DNA of 64,000 nt from Cyanobacteria bacterium GSL.Bin1. Its GTDB lineage: Bacteria; Cyanobacteriota; Cyanobacteriia; Cyanobacteriales; Rubidibacteraceae. Below the pieces are notes generated by a model. It was not told the DNA's origin, made no database searches, and saw only the letters and a program-made list of their open reading frames with translations. The translations under genes were made by a program, and so were the position numbers. The stretch spans positions 1-64,000 of the forward strand of contig JAAANX010000044.1 of assembly GCA_009909085.1 (NCBI GenBank), written 5' to 3'. Positions 61,474-64,000 of the stretch are shown one piece after another (within the stretch, counting starts at the first letter, position 1; each line of letters begins with the position of its first letter).

Positions 61474-61682
61474 GTCATTGGAAAGCCACAAAAGCTAAAG
61501 ATGTTTTAGCATCACTTCTTCGCATCGGATGGACAATTAAAATACAGAGAGGCTCACACAAAATTCTAGAACGTCCAGGTTGGAATAATTTCGTATTTGC
61601 CTTTCATGACGGAGAAGAAATTGGACCGAAAATGCTATCAAGGATTGCGAAATCAACAGTATTAAAGACAGAAGATTTATAA
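61470..61682 (+). CDS. hicA: HicA-type mRNA interferase toxin
   Basis: HicA cleaves mRNA when not bound by HicB. The 70-residue protein has the dsRNA-binding-like fold signature with the key His in GSHKILE and a VFAFHDGEEIGPKMLSRI tail. Its ATG overlaps the hicB stop (ATGA at 61470-61473). Order antitoxin first is common in this family. A bidirectional terminator follows. Confidence 0.9.
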   Translation: MSHWKATKAKDVLASLLRIGWTIKIQRGSHKILERPGWNNFVFAFHDGEEIGPKMLSRIAKSTVLKTEDL

Positions 61683-61698
61683 ATTTTTGAAAATCAAT

Positions 61699-61733
61699 CT
61701 CCCCTTCACGATCAATTGTGAAGGGGAATTTTT
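61699..61733. terminator. Bidirectional intrinsic terminator between hicA and ndhH
   Basis: TCCCCTTCAC (61700-61709) pairs with GTGAAGGGGA (61718-61727) around an eight-base loop, followed by ATTTTTAA on the plus strand; the minus strand has a poorer tail. It separates hicA and ndhH, whose 3' ends face each other. Confidence 0.85.
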
Positions 61734-61745
61734 AACCTCAACCGA

Positions 61746-62930
61746 TCAACGATCAACAGATCCCATGATGATGTCGATACTCCCTAAAATTGCCATAATG
61801 TCAGCAACTTTCATTCCTTTTAAGAGGTGAGGGAGAATTTGTAAGTTGTTAAAGTCGGGCGCCCGAATTTTCCAACGCCAGGGGAAGACATTATCATTAC
61901 CGACTAAAAAGATCCCCAGTTCTCCTTTTCCGCTTTCGAGACGAACGTAGTGTTCTCCTTCGGGAATTTTGAACGTGGGAGCCATTTTTTTGGCAATATA
62001 TTGATAGTCAAAGTCGTTCCACTGAGATTTTTTCCCTTCTGCCATGCGACGGGCTTCTAGGTTCTCGTAAGGACCACCGGGAATGTTAGCACAGGCTTGA
62101 CGAATGATTTTTAGGGATTCTCGCATCTCCCGCACCCGTACTAGGTAACGGGCAAGACAGTCACCGGCAGTTTCCCAATGAATATCCCAATCAAAATCGT
62201 CATAGCATTCGTAATGGTCAACTTTGCGTAAGTCCCATTTCACCCCAGAACCCCGTAACATGGGACCCGATAAGCCCCAATTAATGGCTTCTTCACGGGT
62301 GATGACACCAATGCCTTCAATGCGACGACGGAAAATGGGGTTATTGGTGATTAGCTTTTCGTATTCATCGATTTTATCTGCAAAGTAATCACAGAAATCG
62401 ATACATTTATCTAGCCAACCGTAAGGTAAATCAACGGCAACGCCACCGACACGGAAATAGTTGTTGTTAATTAAGCGGGAACCACTGGCTGCTTCCCACA
62501 GGTCATAAATCAGTTCCCGTTCCCGGAAAATATAGAAAAACGGCGTTTGCGCACCCACATCTGCTAAGAAGGGTCCTAACCACAGTAAATGGTTCGCAAT
62601 CCGGTTCAGTTCTAACATGATCACACGGATATATTGAGCGCGTTTGGGCACTTCAATATCTGCAAGTTGTTCCGGTGCGTTGACTGTAATCGCTTCGTTG
62701 AACATTCCCGCTGCATAGTCCCAACGACTGACATAGGGAACATACATGACGTTAGTGCGATTTTCGGCAATTTTTTCCATGCCGCGATGGAGATAGCCGA
62801 TGACGGGTTCACAATCCACCACATCTTCCCCATCAAGGGTAACAATGAGGCGTAGGACGCCGTGCATTGAGGGATGGTGTGGTCCCATGTTTAACACCAT
62901 CGGCTCGGTTCTCGTTTCGATCTTTGCCAT
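61746..62930 (-). CDS. ndhH: NAD(P)H-quinone oxidoreductase subunit H
   Basis: NdhH is the 49-kDa-like subunit of cyanobacterial NDH-1, used in cyclic electron flow, respiration and CO2 uptake. The 394-residue protein has the start [18 protein letters not shown], the [15 protein letters not shown] stretch, and C-terminal [12 protein letters not shown]. It is complete. It is followed by the hicBA terminator and preceded by a spacer with a hairpin repeat. Other ndh genes are not adjacent, as is usual for ndhH in cyanobacteria. Confidence 0.98.
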   Translation of the reverse strand: MAKIETRTEPMVLNMGPHHPSMHGVLRLIVTLDGEDVVDCEPVIGYLHRGMEKIAENRTNVMYVPYVSRWDYAAGMFNEAITVNAPEQLADIEVPKRAQYIRVIMLELNRIANHLLWLGPFLADVGAQTPFFYIFRERELIYDLWEAASGSRLINNNYFRVGGVAVDLPYGWLDKCIDFCDYFADKIDEYEKLITNNPIFRRRIEGIGVITREEAINWGLSGPMLRGSGVKWDLRKVDHYECYDDFDWDIHWETAGDCLARYLVRVREMRESLKIIRQACANIPGGPYENLEARRMAEGKKSQWNDFDYQYIAKKMAPTFKIPEGEHYVRLESGKGELGIFLVGNDNVFPWRWKIRAPDFNNLQILPHLLKGMKVADIMAILGSIDIIMGSVDR

Positions 62931-62981
62931 AGATCAGGGTTTCCTTGTTGTTTACGTTCTGCGCGTTTTACGATTCATTCT

Positions 62982-63029
62982 GCGATGCTTCTTGAAGCGA
63001 TGGCTTTGCCGGCGCCCAAAGCGCATCGC
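62982..63029. repeat. Hairpin-forming repeat-like element in the ndhH spacer
   Basis: GCGATGC (62982-62988) pairs with GCATCGC (63023-63029). Inside, CTTTG (63004-63008) pairs with CAAAG (63017-63021) around the palindromic core GGCGCC. The GC content is far above the flanking bases. It resembles dispersed hairpin repeats of cyanobacteria, but no second copy was found in this window. Confidence 0.5.
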
Positions 63030-63095
63030 GCCACGGCATCTTTAAAAATATTTCATTCTCTTAACTATTATAAAGAGCAATGTCCCTTCTCACCG

Positions 63096-64000
63096 TTACC
63101 GTCGAGAGGTAAGTTGTAAGAACAGAGTCGCTTTTCTAACACCATCTTCGGTTCCTTGGCTAGCAAGGGATAACACCTGAAGGTGGTCAAACAACGGTTT
63201 TCCGGCAAGTTCAATGACACGGATGAGGGGAAATTGCTGTTCGAGAAGCGGTTGACTTTTCTCCCAGTCGAGATAGAAGTAACCATCGTTTTCGGTGGGT
63301 AAGGGCGCGATCGCGCGTTGAAACCCTTCGCTGTTCACCAGAGAGGTTTCTCCTTTCTGAATGGCCTGGGCAATGGCTTCGAGAGAGGTTCCTAAAACCT
63401 GATAGTTATCAATTTCACTGTGGATTCCTTTCACTTCCGCATTCAAGCGCACCGGTTTTTCTTTGGGGTTAAAGTCCACTTGTGATAAGGGTTCAATCAC
63501 TGTCCAAGCCGTCACTTTCTGGTTACCAAGATTTAAATTGCCCACACTATAACCGCCCTCTTTTGCTTGTTCATCCAACTGCTTAATTACAGTTTTAGCT
63601 TCACTTTCCGCAACTTCTTCGGCTACAAAAACCCAATCCCCTTGTTTAGGATTATCTTGGGGTAACAACGCGACCGCATATTCCCCTTTCACCCAAGGGA
63701 AAATTTGATCCGGGATTGAAATTCCAAATCGTTCCTGTAAACCAGAGGCAAGTTGTTGTAATACTGTTGCTGTGGAATCATCCACGGCTAAGTCATTGAG
63801 GCTGTTCCAGAGTTGATTTAAGTCCAGACCTGCCGCTGTGAGGACACTCTCGGTTGGGAGATAGTTCAAAGCGTTAACCGGCTGGGATAAAGCAGGACGA
63901 CGATTTTCTTCGCCCCCAACTCCTAACAAAGCTGTTTGCGCCGTTAAGCCATCGGGGGTGATGGAAAAACCAGCGGTGAGGGTCGGTTGATTATCTTGTA
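63096..64000 (-). CDS. DUF3352 family protein, 5' end outside the window
   Basis: The frame is open from the window edge at 64000 to the stop at 63096, about 300 residues. The visible part has LNYLPTESVLTAAGLDLNQLW, GEYAVALLPQ and GYFYLDWEKSQPLLEQQFPL, which fit DUF3352 proteins of cyanobacteria; role unknown. A TTG at 63929 is not a start, because the frame continues upstream with similar coding content. Members usually have an N-terminal membrane anchor, which would lie beyond the edge. Confidence 0.85.
   Translation of the reverse strand, partial: QDNQPTLTAGFSITPDGLTAQTALLGVGGEENRRPALSQPVNALNYLPTESVLTAAGLDLNQLWNSLNDLAVDDSTATVLQQLASGLQERFGISIPDQIFPWVKGEYAVALLPQDNPKQGDWVFVAEEVAESEAKTVIKQLDEQAKEGGYSVGNLNLGNQKVTAWTVIEPLSQVDFNPKEKPVRLNAEVKGIHSEIDNYQVLGTSLEAIAQAIQKGETSLVNSEGFQRAIAPLPTENDGYFYLDWEKSQPLLEQQFPLIRVIELAGKPLFDHLQVLSLASQGTEDGVRKATLFLQLTSRR

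Noticed and set aside
1-64000. tRNA, rRNA, tmRNA, RNase P RNA, CRISPR arrays
   Set aside because: All spacers were read for cloverleaf or repeat-spacer patterns; none was found.

Overview
The window comes from a cyanobacterium. It carries photosystem II genes (psbD-psbC with the typical overlapping GTG start), an NDH-1 subunit (ndhH), a VIPP1-type thylakoid protein, a carotenoid oxygenase and many families known mainly from cyanobacteria. The HIP1 octamer GCGATCGC is scattered through genes and spacers, very often in the longer form GCGATCGCGC. A unicellular halotolerant Halothece/Dactylococcopsis-like organism is a guess from that motif and gene style; it is not proven here.

Layout. 1-4.7 kb: a possible end of a mobile element (two strong tandem hairpins), a hydrolase-like protein, an HpsJ-like membrane protein, a 453 bp spacer with a gene remnant, and a hydrolase plus folate/biopterin-type transporter pair. 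4.8-9.1 kb: ylxR-infB and a small membrane protein, without nusA next to them. 9.1-14.7 kb: membrane protein, vipp1 with a one-TM partner, an XPB-like helicase, a MITE-like 170 bp element and a PfkB sugar kinase. Heptamer and nonamer tandem repeats lie between genes, and two heptamer arrays supply a start codon and a stop codon. 15.0-24.1 kb: the most unusual locus. A vMAP/AAA-like protein, a carotenoid oxygenase and a 1888-residue Ser/Thr kinase-ATPase-GAF-AAA protein form a tight operon behind a structured 316 bp leader. 24.1-32.7 kb: phosphoribosyltransferase, GT39-like glycosyltransferase, two orphan small proteins, ABC exporter, hydrolase, and an MprF-like protein.

32.7-35.2 kb: psbD-psbC with a terminator. 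35.4-37.9 kb: a four-gene operon (YtxH, a small winged-helix-like protein, cobQ, a 2Fe-2S protein). 38-39 kb: two divergent orphan genes, one a two-TM protein. 39-44.4 kb: sixA, DHH phosphoesterase, HNH endonuclease, rsmH and a second GT39-like protein. 45-54.5 kb: an alpha-glucan cluster with a GH15-like protein, an exported pullulanase, and two GH13 enzymes, arranged around a divergent promoter. 54.5-64 kb: a small conserved-looking protein with a strong ribosome binding site, gcvT, a dual-specificity phosphatase, holB, rfbC-rfbD-rfbA for dTDP-rhamnose, a membrane M41-like peptidase without an AAA domain, a hicBA toxin-antitoxin pair, ndhH, and the 3' part of a DUF3352 gene that runs off the right edge.

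No tRNA, rRNA, CRISPR array or complete insertion sequence was recognised. All family assignments come from reading the sequence without database searches.
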